DNA of 64,000 bases from Streptomyces chartreusis (GTDB taxonomy: Bacteria > Actinomycetota > Actinomycetes > Streptomycetales > Streptomycetaceae). The translations under genes were made by a program, and so were the position numbers. This document shows positions 16,871-25,058 of the stretch, piece by piece. Numbering within the stretch: the stretch's first letter is position 1; each line of letters starts with the position of its first letter. The notes under the pieces are model-generated. The model had not been told where the DNA came from. It did no database searches and saw only the letters and a list, made by a program, of their open reading frames with translations. The DNA is taken from assembly GCF_008704715.1 (NCBI RefSeq), contig NZ_CP023689.1:7192001-7256000 (forward strand). Direction: 5' to 3'.

Positions 16871-18046
16871 ATGCGCACCATCCTGATCACAGGCCCCGGC
16901 GGCAGCGGCCGTACCACCGTCGCGGCCGCCACCGCGCTGGCGGCGGCGGCCGAAGGCACCCGAACCCTCGTCCTCAGCGCCGACCGCACCGACACCCTGG
17001 GTGCGGCCCTCGGCGTGGCCACGGGCGCGACCCCGACCCGGGTCGCCGAGACGCTCACCGCCTGGCGCCCCGACGCCGCCACCGGATTCCGGGACGACCT
17101 CGCCGCCTTCCAGGAACGCGCCACCACCGCCCTCGACCTCCTCGGCGCCTCCCGGCTCGACCCGGAGGAGGTCACCCCCCTCCCCGGCGCCGAGGAACTC
17201 GCGCTGCTGCGGGCGCTGCGGGACGCCGCCCTCGCCGAGGCCCACGACCTGCTCGTCGTCGACCTGCCCGCCACCCCGCACGCCCTCGCCCTGCTCTCCC
17301 TCCCCGAGGAACTGCGCCGCTACCTGCGCCGCCTCCTGCCGCCCGAGCGGCAGGCGGCCCGGGCACTGCGGCCCGTCCTCGGCCGGCTGGCCGGTGTGCC
17401 GATGCCCGCGGAGTGGCTGTACGAGACCACCGCCCGCTGGGACGTCGAGCTCGCCGCCGTCGAGGCCGTCCTCGCCGACCGCGACACCGCCGTACGTCTG
17501 GTCGCCGAGCCCGGCCCCGGCGGCGCCGACGCCGTGCGCGCCGCCGGCCTCGCCCTCGCCCTGCGCGGCCTGCGCCCCGACCTGCTGATCGCCAACCGGG
17601 TCCTGCCGGAGGCGGAGGCCGCCGCAGGCAGCTGGCTCGCCGGACCCGTCGCCCAGCAGCGCAAGGCCCTGGAGGAGTGGGAGGAGGCGTACGACGTCCA
17701 CCGCGTCGCCCACCTCGGACACGACCCCCGCGGCGCCGAGGACCTCGCCGCGCTCACGGCGCCCGCCGTCAACGGCACGTCCTCCACCGTCGAGTGGCCC
17801 GTCACCGACCGGCTCGCCGACGACGGCGTCCTGGTCTGGCACATCCCGCTGCCGGGCGCCGCCCGCGAGGAGCTCGACCTCGTCCGGCGCGGCGACGAAC
17901 TCGTCGTCACCGCCGGGCAGTTCCGGCGCATCGTGCCGCTGCCGTCCGCCCTGCGCCGGTGCTCCGTGGACGGGGCCGCGCTGCGCGACGGCGAGCTGCG
18001 GATCCGGTTCGCGCCGGATCCGGACCTCTGGCCGCGGTCCCGGTGA
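16871..18046 (+). CDS. ArsA/GET3-like ATPase with altered P-loop
   Basis: A 391-residue protein of the SIMIBI class resembling the ArsA anion-transporting ATPase family. It has an N-terminal P-loop GPGGSGRTT, a later LLVVDLPATPHAL segment in the switch position, LIANRVLPE, and a C-terminal beta-rich tail like the Hsp20-like domain of actinobacterial ArsA-like proteins. The P-loop Lys is replaced by Arg, and the deviant upstream Lys of the family is also absent, so hydrolysis may be weak or lost. ATG 16871 is preceded at eight bases by TACCGT, suggesting a leaderless mRNA. Confidence 0.8.
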   Translation: MRTILITGPGGSGRTTVAAATALAAAAEGTRTLVLSADRTDTLGAALGVATGATPTRVAETLTAWRPDAATGFRDDLAAFQERATTALDLLGASRLDPEEVTPLPGAEELALLRALRDAALAEAHDLLVVDLPATPHALALLSLPEELRRYLRRLLPPERQAARALRPVLGRLAGVPMPAEWLYETTARWDVELAAVEAVLADRDTAVRLVAEPGPGGADAVRAAGLALALRGLRPDLLIANRVLPEAEAAAGSWLAGPVAQQRKALEEWEEAYDVHRVAHLGHDPRGAEDLAALTAPAVNGTSSTVEWPVTDRLADDGVLVWHIPLPGAAREELDLVRRGDELVVTAGQFRRIVPLPSALRRCSVDGAALRDGELRIRFAPDPDLWPRSR

Positions 18047-18103
18047 AGCAGGTACGCCCGTTCGGGTAACGTCGTAGGGACGAACCGTAGTCAGGAGTCC
18101 GTC

Positions 18104-18610
18104 ATGAGCGAAGAGCTCCCCCCGTCCGACGCCGCCGAGCCCGAGGCCGTCGACGAGGCACGGGCGACCGACGCCGACGCCTGGGCGACGGCGTGTGCCG
18201 AGGACCTCGCGGAGGAGAAGGCCCGCCGCCGCGCCGAGCACGGTGTGCCGCCCGGCTCCGCCGCCGAGGAACTGCGCAAGCTCGTCGACGCCGTCGCGGA
18301 CAAGCTCTCGACCATCCAGTCGCCGCTGCTCGGCGCGGTCGCAGGACCCGCCGCCCAGCAGGTGGTCAAGCAGGTCGTGGAGCAGGCCAAGGCCGCCGTC
18401 GAGCCCGTCATCGACCGCAACCCGGACGTCTTCGACCACCTGGCGGCCGCCGGCAACGAACTCCTCGCCGCCTACCGCTCCGCCGTCCAGAACCAGGAAC
18501 AGCGCTGGACGAGCGGTCCGAAGGACGCCCAGGGGCTGGACGAACTCGACGACGACAAGCGCGACCCCGGCGAGGGCACCGGCCCCGGCCAGCGCATCGA
18601 TCTGGACTGA
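18104..18610 (+). CDS. DUF5304-type protein
   Basis: A 168-residue acidic soluble protein that I place in the Streptomyces-restricted DUF5304 family from its typical segments DAWATACAEDLAEEKARRR and GSAAEELRKLVDAVADKL. There is an amphipathic helical middle (about 60-125) and a charged tail. No catalytic motif is visible and function is unknown. ATG 18104 has an AGGAG site. It lies between the ArsA-like ATPase and glucokinase genes on the same strand, with a palindrome following the stop. Confidence 0.8.
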   Translation: MSEELPPSDAAEPEAVDEARATDADAWATACAEDLAEEKARRRAEHGVPPGSAAEELRKLVDAVADKLSTIQSPLLGAVAGPAAQQVVKQVVEQAKAAVEPVIDRNPDVFDHLAAAGNELLAAYRSAVQNQEQRWTSGPKDAQGLDELDDDKRDPGEGTGPGQRIDLD

Positions 18611-18637
18611 GCGCGCGCGACTCCCTCTTCACGCCCG

Positions 18638-18652
18638 GTCCGCCGGGCGGAC
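18638..18652. repeat. Palindrome between the DUF5304 gene and glkA
   Basis: GTCCGCC-G-GGCGGAC is a perfect seven-base inverted repeat around one base. It lies 28 bp after the DUF5304 gene stop and about 30 bp before a TACGGT -10-like box (18681-18686) for glkA. Either a terminator or a glkA operator is possible. Confidence 0.5.
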
Positions 18653-18722
18653 GCCGGGAACCCGGGGAGAGGGCCTCGGGTACGGTTGGCCGTAGCGGGG
18701 CTCGACCGAAACTGAGGGATTC

Positions 18723-19676
18723 ATGGGACTCACCATCGGCGTCGACATCGGCGGTACCAAGATCGCGGCCGGTGTGGTCGACGAGGAAGGCAACATCCTC
18801 TCGACCCACAAGGTGCCCACCCCGGGCACGCCCGACGGGATCGTGGACGCCATTGCCTCCGCCGTCGAGGGAGCACGGGCCGGGCACGAGATCGTGGGCG
18901 TGGGCATCGGTGCGGCCGGTTACGTCAACCGCCAGCGCTCCGAGGTCTACTTCGCGCCGAACATCGACTGGCGCAACGAGCCGCTGAAGGAGAAGGTCGA
19001 GGCCCGCGTCGGCCTCCCGGTCGTCGTGGAGAACGACGCCAACGCGGCCGCATGGGGCGAGTACAAATTCGGCGCCGGCAAGGGCCACCGCAACGTCATC
19101 TGCATCACGCTGGGCACCGGCCTCGGCGGCGGCATCATCATCGGCAACAAGCTGCGCCGCGGCCACTACGGCGTCGCCGCCGAGTTCGGCCACATCCGGA
19201 TGGTCCCGGACGGGCTGCTGTGCGGCTGCGGCTCGCAGGGCTGCTGGGAGCAGTACGCCTCCGGCCGCGCCCTGGTCAGGTACGCCAAGCAGCGCGCCAA
19301 CGCCACCCCGGAGAACGCCGAGATCCTGCTCGCCCTGGGCGACGGCAGCCCCGACGGCATCGAGGGCAAGCACATCTCCGTGGCCGCCCGCCAGGGCGAC
19401 CCGGTCGCCGTCGACTCCTACCGCGAGCTCGCCCGCTGGGCCGGCGCCGGCCTCGCCGACCTGGCCTCCCTGTTCGACCCGTCCGCCTTCATCGTCGGCG
19501 GTGGCCTCTCCGACGAGGGCGAACTGGTTCTGGACCCCATCCGCAAGTCCTACAAGCGCTGGCTGGTGGGCGGCAACTGGCGCCCGGTCGCCGACGTCAT
19601 CGCCGCCCAACTCGGCAACGACGCGGGCCTCGTGGGCGCGGCGGACCTGGCCCGGGAGCCGGACCCGATCATGTAG
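18723..19676 (+). CDS. glkA: ROK-family glucokinase GlkA
   Basis: A 317-residue ATP-dependent glucokinase, the same length as S. coelicolor GlkA. It phosphorylates glucose entering glycolysis and in Streptomyces is the key protein of glucose repression. Features are the phosphate loop VDIGGTKIAAGV, the catalytic region VENDANAAAWGE, LGTGLGGG, and the ROK zinc site CGCGSQGCWEQYAS with preceding His in EFGHIRM. ATG 18723 follows GAGGG. Upstream lie the DUF5304 and ArsA-like genes. A dispersed repeat follows the stop codon. Confidence 0.96.
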   Translation: MGLTIGVDIGGTKIAAGVVDEEGNILSTHKVPTPGTPDGIVDAIASAVEGARAGHEIVGVGIGAAGYVNRQRSEVYFAPNIDWRNEPLKEKVEARVGLPVVVENDANAAAWGEYKFGAGKGHRNVICITLGTGLGGGIIIGNKLRRGHYGVAAEFGHIRMVPDGLLCGCGSQGCWEQYASGRALVRYAKQRANATPENAEILLALGDGSPDGIEGKHISVAARQGDPVAVDSYRELARWAGAGLADLASLFDPSAFIVGGGLSDEGELVLDPIRKSYKRWLVGGNWRPVADVIAAQLGNDAGLVGAADLAREPDPIM

Positions 19677-19691
19677 GCAAGGGGCACATCG

Positions 19692-19731
19692 ACGCCCTGA
19701 AGGGGCGCGGGGAACTGCGCGACCGGCCACG
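19692..19731. repeat. Dispersed hairpin repeat, copy 3
   Basis: A third copy of the core unit (19702-19724), preceded by CGCCC-TGAA-GGGGCG and followed by a diverged tail GGCCACGG. It lies between glkA and the nuclease-family gene. One base of the core flank (ACCG for ACCA) differs from copies 1 and 2. Confidence 0.7.
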
Positions 19732-19813
19732 GACGACCGTCGGTCGCGCACGAAACCTCGCGCCCCGACCTCTTGGGCGCACCGACACCCGGTCCCGGCG
19801 TAGATTGACGGGC

Positions 19814-20575
19814 ATGGCAACGTCCCCCTCGGCGCTCCCCACCTCCCGCACCGAACCCGACGGCTCCGCAGTCATCCGCGTCCTCAGCTACAACATCCGC
19901 TCCATGCGCGACGACACCGACGCCCTCGCCCGCGTCATCCGCGCCTGCGCCCCCGACCTGGTCCTGATCCAGGAAGCCCCCCGCTTCTTCCGCTGGCGCA
20001 AGAAGCTCGCCCGCCTGGCCCGCGCCTCGGACCTCGTCGTCCTCACCGGCGGCGCCACCGCCGCCGGCCCCGCGATCCTGTGCAACCTGAGGGCGACCGT
20101 GGAGCGGACGGAGGACATGCTCCTCCCGCTCACCCCCGGACTCCACCGGCGCGGCTTCGCCACCGCCGTGGTCCGCTTCGGTGGCGCCCGCCTCGGGGTG
20201 CTCAGCTGCCATCTCTCGCTGCAGAAGGACGAGCGCCTCGAACAGGGCGGCATGCTCCTGGACCGCCTCGCCGGCCTGGGCACGGAGCACGCGATCGCCG
20301 GCGGCGACCTCAACGACCGCCCCGCCGGCCGCACCTTCGGCCTGCTCGCCGACAGCCTTCAGGACTGCTGGGCCACCGCCCCCTGGGGCGGCGAGTACTC
20401 CTCGACCCCGGCCGATCCGCACCAGCGCATCGACGCGATCTTCGCCACGAAGGGCGTCGAGGTGCTCGGCTGCGGTGTCCCGACCGGCCGGCCGGGGGTG
20501 ACGCAGACGGACCTGAGGGCGGCCACGGACCACCTTCCGGTCCTGGCCGCCCTCAGAGTCCCCGCAGCGCTGTAG
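19814..20575 (+). CDS. Endonuclease/exonuclease/phosphatase-family protein
   Basis: A 253-residue EEP-fold enzyme. Motifs are RVLSYNIRSM near the N-terminus (catalytic Asn), LIQEAPRF (metal-binding Glu), LSCHLSL, GGDLNDRP (the DxN pair) and TDHLPVLA (catalytic Asp-His). The family cleaves phosphodiester or phosphomonoester bonds in nucleic acids, lipids or proteins' cofactors; the substrate is open. ATG 19814 has TAGATT seven bases upstream and no ribosome-binding site, so a leaderless start is likely. It ends one base from the stop of the convergent membrane-protein gene. Confidence 0.87.
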   Translation: MATSPSALPTSRTEPDGSAVIRVLSYNIRSMRDDTDALARVIRACAPDLVLIQEAPRFFRWRKKLARLARASDLVVLTGGATAAGPAILCNLRATVERTEDMLLPLTPGLHRRGFATAVVRFGGARLGVLSCHLSLQKDERLEQGGMLLDRLAGLGTEHAIAGGDLNDRPAGRTFGLLADSLQDCWATAPWGGEYSSTPADPHQRIDAIFATKGVEVLGCGVPTGRPGVTQTDLRAATDHLPVLAALRVPAAL

Positions 20576-20576
20576 G

Positions 20577-21212
20577 TCAGACGACGGCGCCCCGGCCGGG
20601 GTCGTCGTCGCCCTCGTCATCCGTCTTCATCCGCATCACCAGGGTGGCGAACCCGCCCAGGAACCCGCCGATGCCGAGGGTGGCCAGCCACCACGTCATC
20701 TCCCAGCCGAACAGCACGGCGAGCAGCAGCAGGAGCGGTCCGCCGACCACCGCGAGCCAGGCGAACTTCGCCGTCGCGTCGGCGGCGGGCAGCGGCGGCG
20801 GCTCCGGCGGCACGAAGTGACCCTCGTCGTCGGGTTCGAAGTCGTCCTCGGACGGCTCGGCCACGCTGTAGTCCCGCGGTCCGACACCGGGCGCGAAGGA
20901 CACCGAGCTGCCCAGCGGCCCGGCCGGCTTCTCCTCGCCGGGCTCCTCGGCCGGCTGGGCCGCCGGGGCCGTCTCGCCCTTGTCGCCCTTGGGCTCCGGG
21001 GCCGAGACACCGCTCGTCTCGCCGTTCGCCTCGGTCTCCAGCAGCGCCAGGTCCTCGACCGACTTGAAGGGCTTCGAGCCCGGCGGGTCCTTCGGCTCCT
21101 CGCCGAACCCGGCGACGATCGCGGCCCAGGCGGCGTCCTCGTCGAACGGAACGTTCTGCTCCTCGGGATCGCTGTCCTCGCGCCTCTCGCGATCGGAGTC
21201 GTGCTCAGCCAC
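20577..21212 (-). CDS. Acidic protein with two C-terminal membrane helices
   Basis: A 211-residue protein I do not recognise by function. Residues 1-125 are acidic and low-complexity (many Glu, Asp and Pro, with PPEPPPLP), preceded by DEDAAWAAIVAGFGEEP, a segment I recall from Streptomyces hypothetical proteins. Two hydrophobic helices follow, about 140-165 and 167-190, and the tail is acidic. GTG 21212 with AAGGGA nine bases before it overlaps the end of the upstream esterase gene by eight bases, so the two are coupled. No enzymatic motif is seen. Confidence 0.8.
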   Translation of the reverse strand: MAEHDSDRERREDSDPEEQNVPFDEDAAWAAIVAGFGEEPKDPPGSKPFKSVEDLALLETEANGETSGVSAPEPKGDKGETAPAAQPAEEPGEEKPAGPLGSSVSFAPGVGPRDYSVAEPSEDDFEPDDEGHFVPPEPPPLPAADATAKFAWLAVVGGPLLLLLAVLFGWEMTWWLATLGIGGFLGGFATLVMRMKTDDEGDDDPGRGAVV

Positions 21213-21984
21213 GTGTGGTCGTCCCTTCCTTGCCGACGCCGGTCGCGAGCCGGTCGATGAATCCGAGGCTCTCCTCGAAGATCCGGTCCGCATCATGGTC
21301 CAACGTCGCCACGTGATAGCTCTGTTCCAGCACGATCTCCGTTACGTCCGTGGAGGACACCCGGCTCAGGATCCGGGCGGTGTCCACGGCGGGCACGGTG
21401 TGGTCCTGCCTGCTGCGCAGCACCAGCAGCGGCTGGGTGACCTGCGGCAACTCGCCGTCGACCAGCCGGAAGAAGTTCCGCAGGGAGTGCGCCGAGTGCA
21501 GCGGCACCCGGTCGTACCCGAGCTCGGTAGCGCCCTCCTTGGCGATGTCGCTGGCGATCCCCGGCACCGTGCGGACCAGGTGCCGGGAGACCGGAAGGGT
21601 GTACGCGAACAGGCCGTGCACCTTGTTCGCCGGGTTGACGACGACGACCCCCGCCACGTCGTCCCCGTGCTTCGCGGCGAGCCGCAGGGCCAGGGCGCCG
21701 CCCATGGAAAGGCCGGCCACGAAGACCCGCGCGCACCGGTCGCGCAGGGCGCGCAGCTCGCGGTCCACCTCGGCGTACCAGTCCTGCCAGCCGGTGAGCC
21801 GCATGTCCTCCCAGCGGGTGCCGTGCCCCGGCAGCAACGGCAGCGAGACGGTGAGCCCGCGCTCCGCGAGGTGCTCCGCCCAGGGGCGCAGCGACTGCGG
21901 GGAACCGGTGAAACCGTGGCAGAGGAGAACCCCGACCTCCCCGCCGTCTCGGCGGTACGGCTCGGCTCCAGGAAGGACCGGCAC
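21205..21984 (-). CDS. Alpha/beta-hydrolase, carboxylesterase or monoacylglycerol lipase type
   Basis: A 259-residue serine hydrolase. HGFTGSP forms the oxyanion region, GLSMGGA holds the nucleophile Ser, a Ser-Arg-Gln-Asp (RSRQDHTVP) segment supplies the acid, and SYHVATLDHD the catalytic His. The overall shape is that of bacterial carboxylesterases/monoacylglycerol lipases. GTG 21984 (VPVLPGAEPY) is chosen since GGAG stands eight bases before it and the N-terminus fits relatives; upstream in-frame ATGs would add an unlikely leader. It overlaps and probably drives expression of the following membrane protein gene. Confidence 0.86.
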   Translation of the reverse strand: MPVLPGAEPYRRDGGEVGVLLCHGFTGSPQSLRPWAEHLAERGLTVSLPLLPGHGTRWEDMRLTGWQDWYAEVDRELRALRDRCARVFVAGLSMGGALALRLAAKHGDDVAGVVVVNPANKVHGLFAYTLPVSRHLVRTVPGIASDIAKEGATELGYDRVPLHSAHSLRNFFRLVDGELPQVTQPLLVLRSRQDHTVPAVDTARILSRVSSTDVTEIVLEQSYHVATLDHDADRIFEESLGFIDRLATGVGKEGTTTRG

Positions 21985-22176
21985 CTTACGGTCTCCTGTT
22001 CGTGAGAAGGACGACATGGACGACAGCAATGACATCAACCCACGCGGCGGAGCCGCGTGCCGACAGAGCCAGGTGTGCTTCACCGTACGCGACCGCACTG
22101 ACACCGACCAGGGCCGTCGGGCTCATTGACGGCGCTCCGGGTTAAGGTCTGACCGACAGACACAGGAGGCACTCGG

Positions 22177-22908
22177 TTGTTGTACGGCACGATGAAGGTG
22201 GCCATCGGGGGACCGTTGAAGGTCGCTTTCCGGCCATGGGTGGAAGGGCTGGAGAACATTCCGGCCGAGGGTGCCGCGATCCTGGCGAGCAATCACCTGT
22301 CGTTCTCCGACTCGTTCTTCCTGCCCGCGGTCCTGGACCGCAAGGTGACCTTCATCGCGAAGGCCGAGTACTTCACCACCCCCGGCGTCAAGGGCCGATT
22401 GACGGCCGCCTTCTTCAAGGGCGTCGGCCAGCTGCCCGTGGACCGCTCCGGGGCGCGCGGCGCGGGTGAGGCCGCCATCAAGAGCGGCATAGAGGTCCTG
22501 GAGCGCGGCGAGCTGTTCGGCATCTACCCCGAGGGCACGCGCTCGCCCGACGGCCGGCTCTACCGGGGCAAGCCCGGCGGCCTCGCGCGCGTGGCGCTCG
22601 CCACCGGCGCGCCGGTCATCCCGGTCGCCATGATCGACACGGAGAAGATCCAGCCGCCGGGCAAGGTCATGCCCAAGCTCATGCGGCCCGGCATCCGGAT
22701 CGGCAAGCCCCTCGACTTCAGCCGGTACCAGGGCATGGAGCACGACCGCTTCGTGCTCCGCGCGGTGACCGACGAGGTCATGTACGAGATCATGAAGCTC
22801 TCCGGCCAGGAGTACGTCGACATGTACGCGACCGCCGCCAAGCGGCAGATCGCGGACGCGGCGAAGGCCGAGAAGGAACAGGCGAAGAAGGCCCAGCAGG
22901 AGAAGTAG
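22177..22908 (+). CDS. 1-acyl-sn-glycerol-3-phosphate acyltransferase (PlsC-like)
   Basis: A 243-residue membrane-associated acyltransferase for phospholipid synthesis, transferring an acyl chain to lysophosphatidate or a related acceptor. It carries the catalytic HX4D box in NHLSFSDSFF (about residue 39), YPEGTRSPDG and the GGLARVALATGAPVIPVAM block. The TTG 22177 start is set by AGGAGG seven bases upstream. The C-terminal 35 residues are Lys/Glu/Ala-rich and helical. It is followed, about 100 bp on, by the macS-macR pair. Confidence 0.9.
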   Translation: MLYGTMKVAIGGPLKVAFRPWVEGLENIPAEGAAILASNHLSFSDSFFLPAVLDRKVTFIAKAEYFTTPGVKGRLTAAFFKGVGQLPVDRSGARGAGEAAIKSGIEVLERGELFGIYPEGTRSPDGRLYRGKPGGLARVALATGAPVIPVAMIDTEKIQPPGKVMPKLMRPGIRIGKPLDFSRYQGMEHDRFVLRAVTDEVMYEIMKLSGQEYVDMYATAAKRQIADAAKAEKEQAKKAQQEK

Positions 22909-23004
22909 CGGGCCGTCACGAGAAGCGGGCGGACGAGGCGGAGCGGTCCGGGCCGGGACAGGGCAGTCTTGGCCGGGGCGTTCCGACAACAAGGGGGTGG
23001 GGGC

Positions 23005-24234
23005 ATGGCCAAGCGCGAGCGGGTCATGCGGATGTCCGTCGAGCAGCCGCTGTGGCGCGCGCTCACCGGATACCGGGTACTGACGATGGTGTACGCCATC
23101 GGGCTGTTCGTGAGCGCCTACGACGAGGTCGCCCACCCCTGGGTGGCCATCTCCTACTTCGCCGTCCTGGCCGTGTGGACGCTGGCCACCCTGCCGAGGG
23201 TCGCGAACGCCGCGAGCTGCACCAAGCGCTTCCTCGCCGCCGACCTCACCATCGCCCTGACCGGCATCCTCCTCACGCGGATCGCCGAGACGCACGAGCG
23301 GATCGAGGCCGGCGCCCCGACCCTGCCGTCGATATGGACGGCGGGCGCCGTGCTGGCGTTCGCCATCAAGGGCGGCTGGCGCTGGGCCGCGTTCGCCTCC
23401 ACGCTGGTCGCCGCCGCCAATCTGATCCACCGCTCCGGAGTACCGACCCGCGACACCGTCCACATGGTGCTGCTCGTCTGGATCGCCTCCATCGCCATCG
23501 GCTACGTCGTCGAGGTCGCCCGCGCCTCCGAGCGCACTCTCGCCCGCGCCCTGGAGATCGAGGCGGCGACCCGGGAGCGGGAGCGGCTCGCCCGGGACAT
23601 CCACGACGGCGTGCTCCAGGTGCTCGCGATGGTGCAGCGGCGCGGCGCCGTCATCGGCGGCGAGGCGGCCGAGCTGGGCCGGCTGGCCGGCGAGCAGGAG
23701 GTGGCGCTGCGCACCCTGGTCTCCGGCGGCCTGGTGCCCGTGTCCCGGGTGTCGGAGGACGCCGCCGAGGGCGCCGTCGTACGGGCCGTGGACGAGCCCG
23801 ACGACTCCGACGGTGCCGTCGACCTGCGGGTGCTGCTCGCCAGGTACGCCGGTGCGAAGGTCAGCCTCGCCGAGCCGGGGGCGCCGGTGCCGCTGGCGCC
23901 GGCCGCCGCTCGGGAACTGGCCGCGGCCGTCGGCGCCGCCCTGGACAACGTCCGCAGGCACGCCGGCGAGCAGGCACGCGCGTGGATCCTCGTCGAGGAC
24001 GAGCCCGGCGAGGTGATCGTCACCGTCCGGGACGACGGACCCGGCATCCCCGAGGGCCGGCTCGCGCAGGCCGAGGGCGAGGGGCGGCTCGGCGTCGCCC
24101 TGTCGATCCGGGGGCGTCTGCGGGAGCTCGGCGGCAGCGCCGAACTGATCTCGGTGCCGGGCCAGGGCACCGAGGTGGAACTGAAGGTACCCAAGGCCAC
24201 CAGCGCTTCACGGGGGAAGGCGGAGCAGCGATGA
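23005..24234 (+). CDS. macS: MacS-type sensor histidine kinase
   Basis: A 409-residue NarL-class sensor kinase with an N-terminal membrane domain of five or so helices (about 24-170, DUF5931-like). HisKA_3 carries phospho-acceptor H200 in LARDIHDGVLQ, and the ATPase domain has NVRRHAGEQA and DDGPGIP. I recall this kinase and its regulator as MacS/MacR (SCO2120-2121), which controls membrane-protein and developmental genes in S. coelicolor. ATG 23005 follows a GGGGGTGGGGG stretch; ATG 23026 is an alternative. It overlaps macR by four bases (ATGA). Confidence 0.88.
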   Translation: MAKRERVMRMSVEQPLWRALTGYRVLTMVYAIGLFVSAYDEVAHPWVAISYFAVLAVWTLATLPRVANAASCTKRFLAADLTIALTGILLTRIAETHERIEAGAPTLPSIWTAGAVLAFAIKGGWRWAAFASTLVAAANLIHRSGVPTRDTVHMVLLVWIASIAIGYVVEVARASERTLARALEIEAATRERERLARDIHDGVLQVLAMVQRRGAVIGGEAAELGRLAGEQEVALRTLVSGGLVPVSRVSEDAAEGAVVRAVDEPDDSDGAVDLRVLLARYAGAKVSLAEPGAPVPLAPAAARELAAAVGAALDNVRRHAGEQARAWILVEDEPGEVIVTVRDDGPGIPEGRLAQAEGEGRLGVALSIRGRLRELGGSAELISVPGQGTEVELKVPKATSASRGKAEQR

Positions 24235-24920
24235 CGGACACCGGCGAGCAGCGGGACCCGATCAGGGTCATGGTGGTCGACGACCATCCCATGTGGCGCG
24301 ACGCGGTCGCCCGCGACCTGAGCGAGTCCGGCTTCGACGTGGTCGCCACGGCGGGCGACGGCGACCAGGCGGTACGCCGCGCCAAGGCCGCCGCCCCCGA
24401 CGTCCTGGTCCTCGACCTCAACCTGCCGGCCAAGCCCGGCGTCCAGGTCTGCAAGGAACTCGTCGGCCACAACCCCGCCCTGCGCGTCCTCGTCCTGTCC
24501 GCGAGCGGTGAGCACGCCGATGTGCTGGAGGCGGTGAAGTCCGGCGCCACCGGCTATCTGCTGAAGTCGGCCTCGACCGAGGAACTCCTCGACGCGGTGC
24601 GCCGCACGGCGGTGGGCGACCCGGTGTTCACGCCGGGCCTGGCCGGTCTGGTCCTCGGCGAGTACCGCCGGCTCGCCTCCGAACCGGTGCCCGCCGCCCA
24701 GGACGCCGACCAGCCCGGTGCCCCGCAGCTCACCGACCGCGAGACCGAGGTGCTGCGGCTCGTCGCCAAGGGCCTGAGCTACAAGCAGATCGCCGAACGC
24801 CTCGTGATCTCCCACCGCACCGTGCAGAACCACGTCCAGAACACCCTCGGCAAGCTCCAGCTCCACAACCGTGTCGAGCTGGTGCGATACGCGATCGAGC
24901 GTGGCCTCGACGACGAGTGA
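24231..24920 (+). CDS. macR: MacR-type NarL/LuxR response regulator
   Basis: A 229-residue response regulator. The receiver has DD at 17-18, phospho-acceptor D62 in LVLDLNLP and Lys in YLLKSAS. A C-terminal LuxR-type helix-turn-helix follows: LTDRETEVLRLVAKGLSYK with KQIAERLVISHRTVQNHV. ATG 24231 lies within the stop of macS (ATGA), so the pair is translationally coupled. From memory the S. coelicolor orthologue binds a TGAGTAC-n2-GTACTCA palindrome; a partial match occurs in this window at 45608-45623, upstream of the DUF4126 gene. Confidence 0.9.
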   Translation: MTDTGEQRDPIRVMVVDDHPMWRDAVARDLSESGFDVVATAGDGDQAVRRAKAAAPDVLVLDLNLPAKPGVQVCKELVGHNPALRVLVLSASGEHADVLEAVKSGATGYLLKSASTEELLDAVRRTAVGDPVFTPGLAGLVLGEYRRLASEPVPAAQDADQPGAPQLTDRETEVLRLVAKGLSYKQIAERLVISHRTVQNHVQNTLGKLQLHNRVELVRYAIERGLDDE

Positions 24921-25058
24921 TCCGGCGGCGCCGGCTTGACGGCGCGTAAACCGGCCACCCGGCCATTCACCGGAATTGCCGTTCCGACCCATCCCGCTGT
25001 GACCTGGCTCACCATTAGCGTGGCCCTCACCAGGCAACCGCGGCGAAGGGACATTTCC

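Noticed and set aside
45..19731. The three core repeats as att sites of an integrated element
   Set aside because: Genes between them are normal conserved core genes in expected order, with no integrase or mobility gene.
22017..22129. A 37-codon plus-strand reading before the acyltransferase gene
   Set aside because: No motif, and it overlaps the promoter side of the convergent esterase; a weak AAGGA alone is not enough support.
23005..24920. The macS-macR pair as a vancomycin or other antibiotic-resistance two-component system
   Set aside because: No resistance genes lie nearby, and the membrane domain and regulator match the MacS/MacR kind better.
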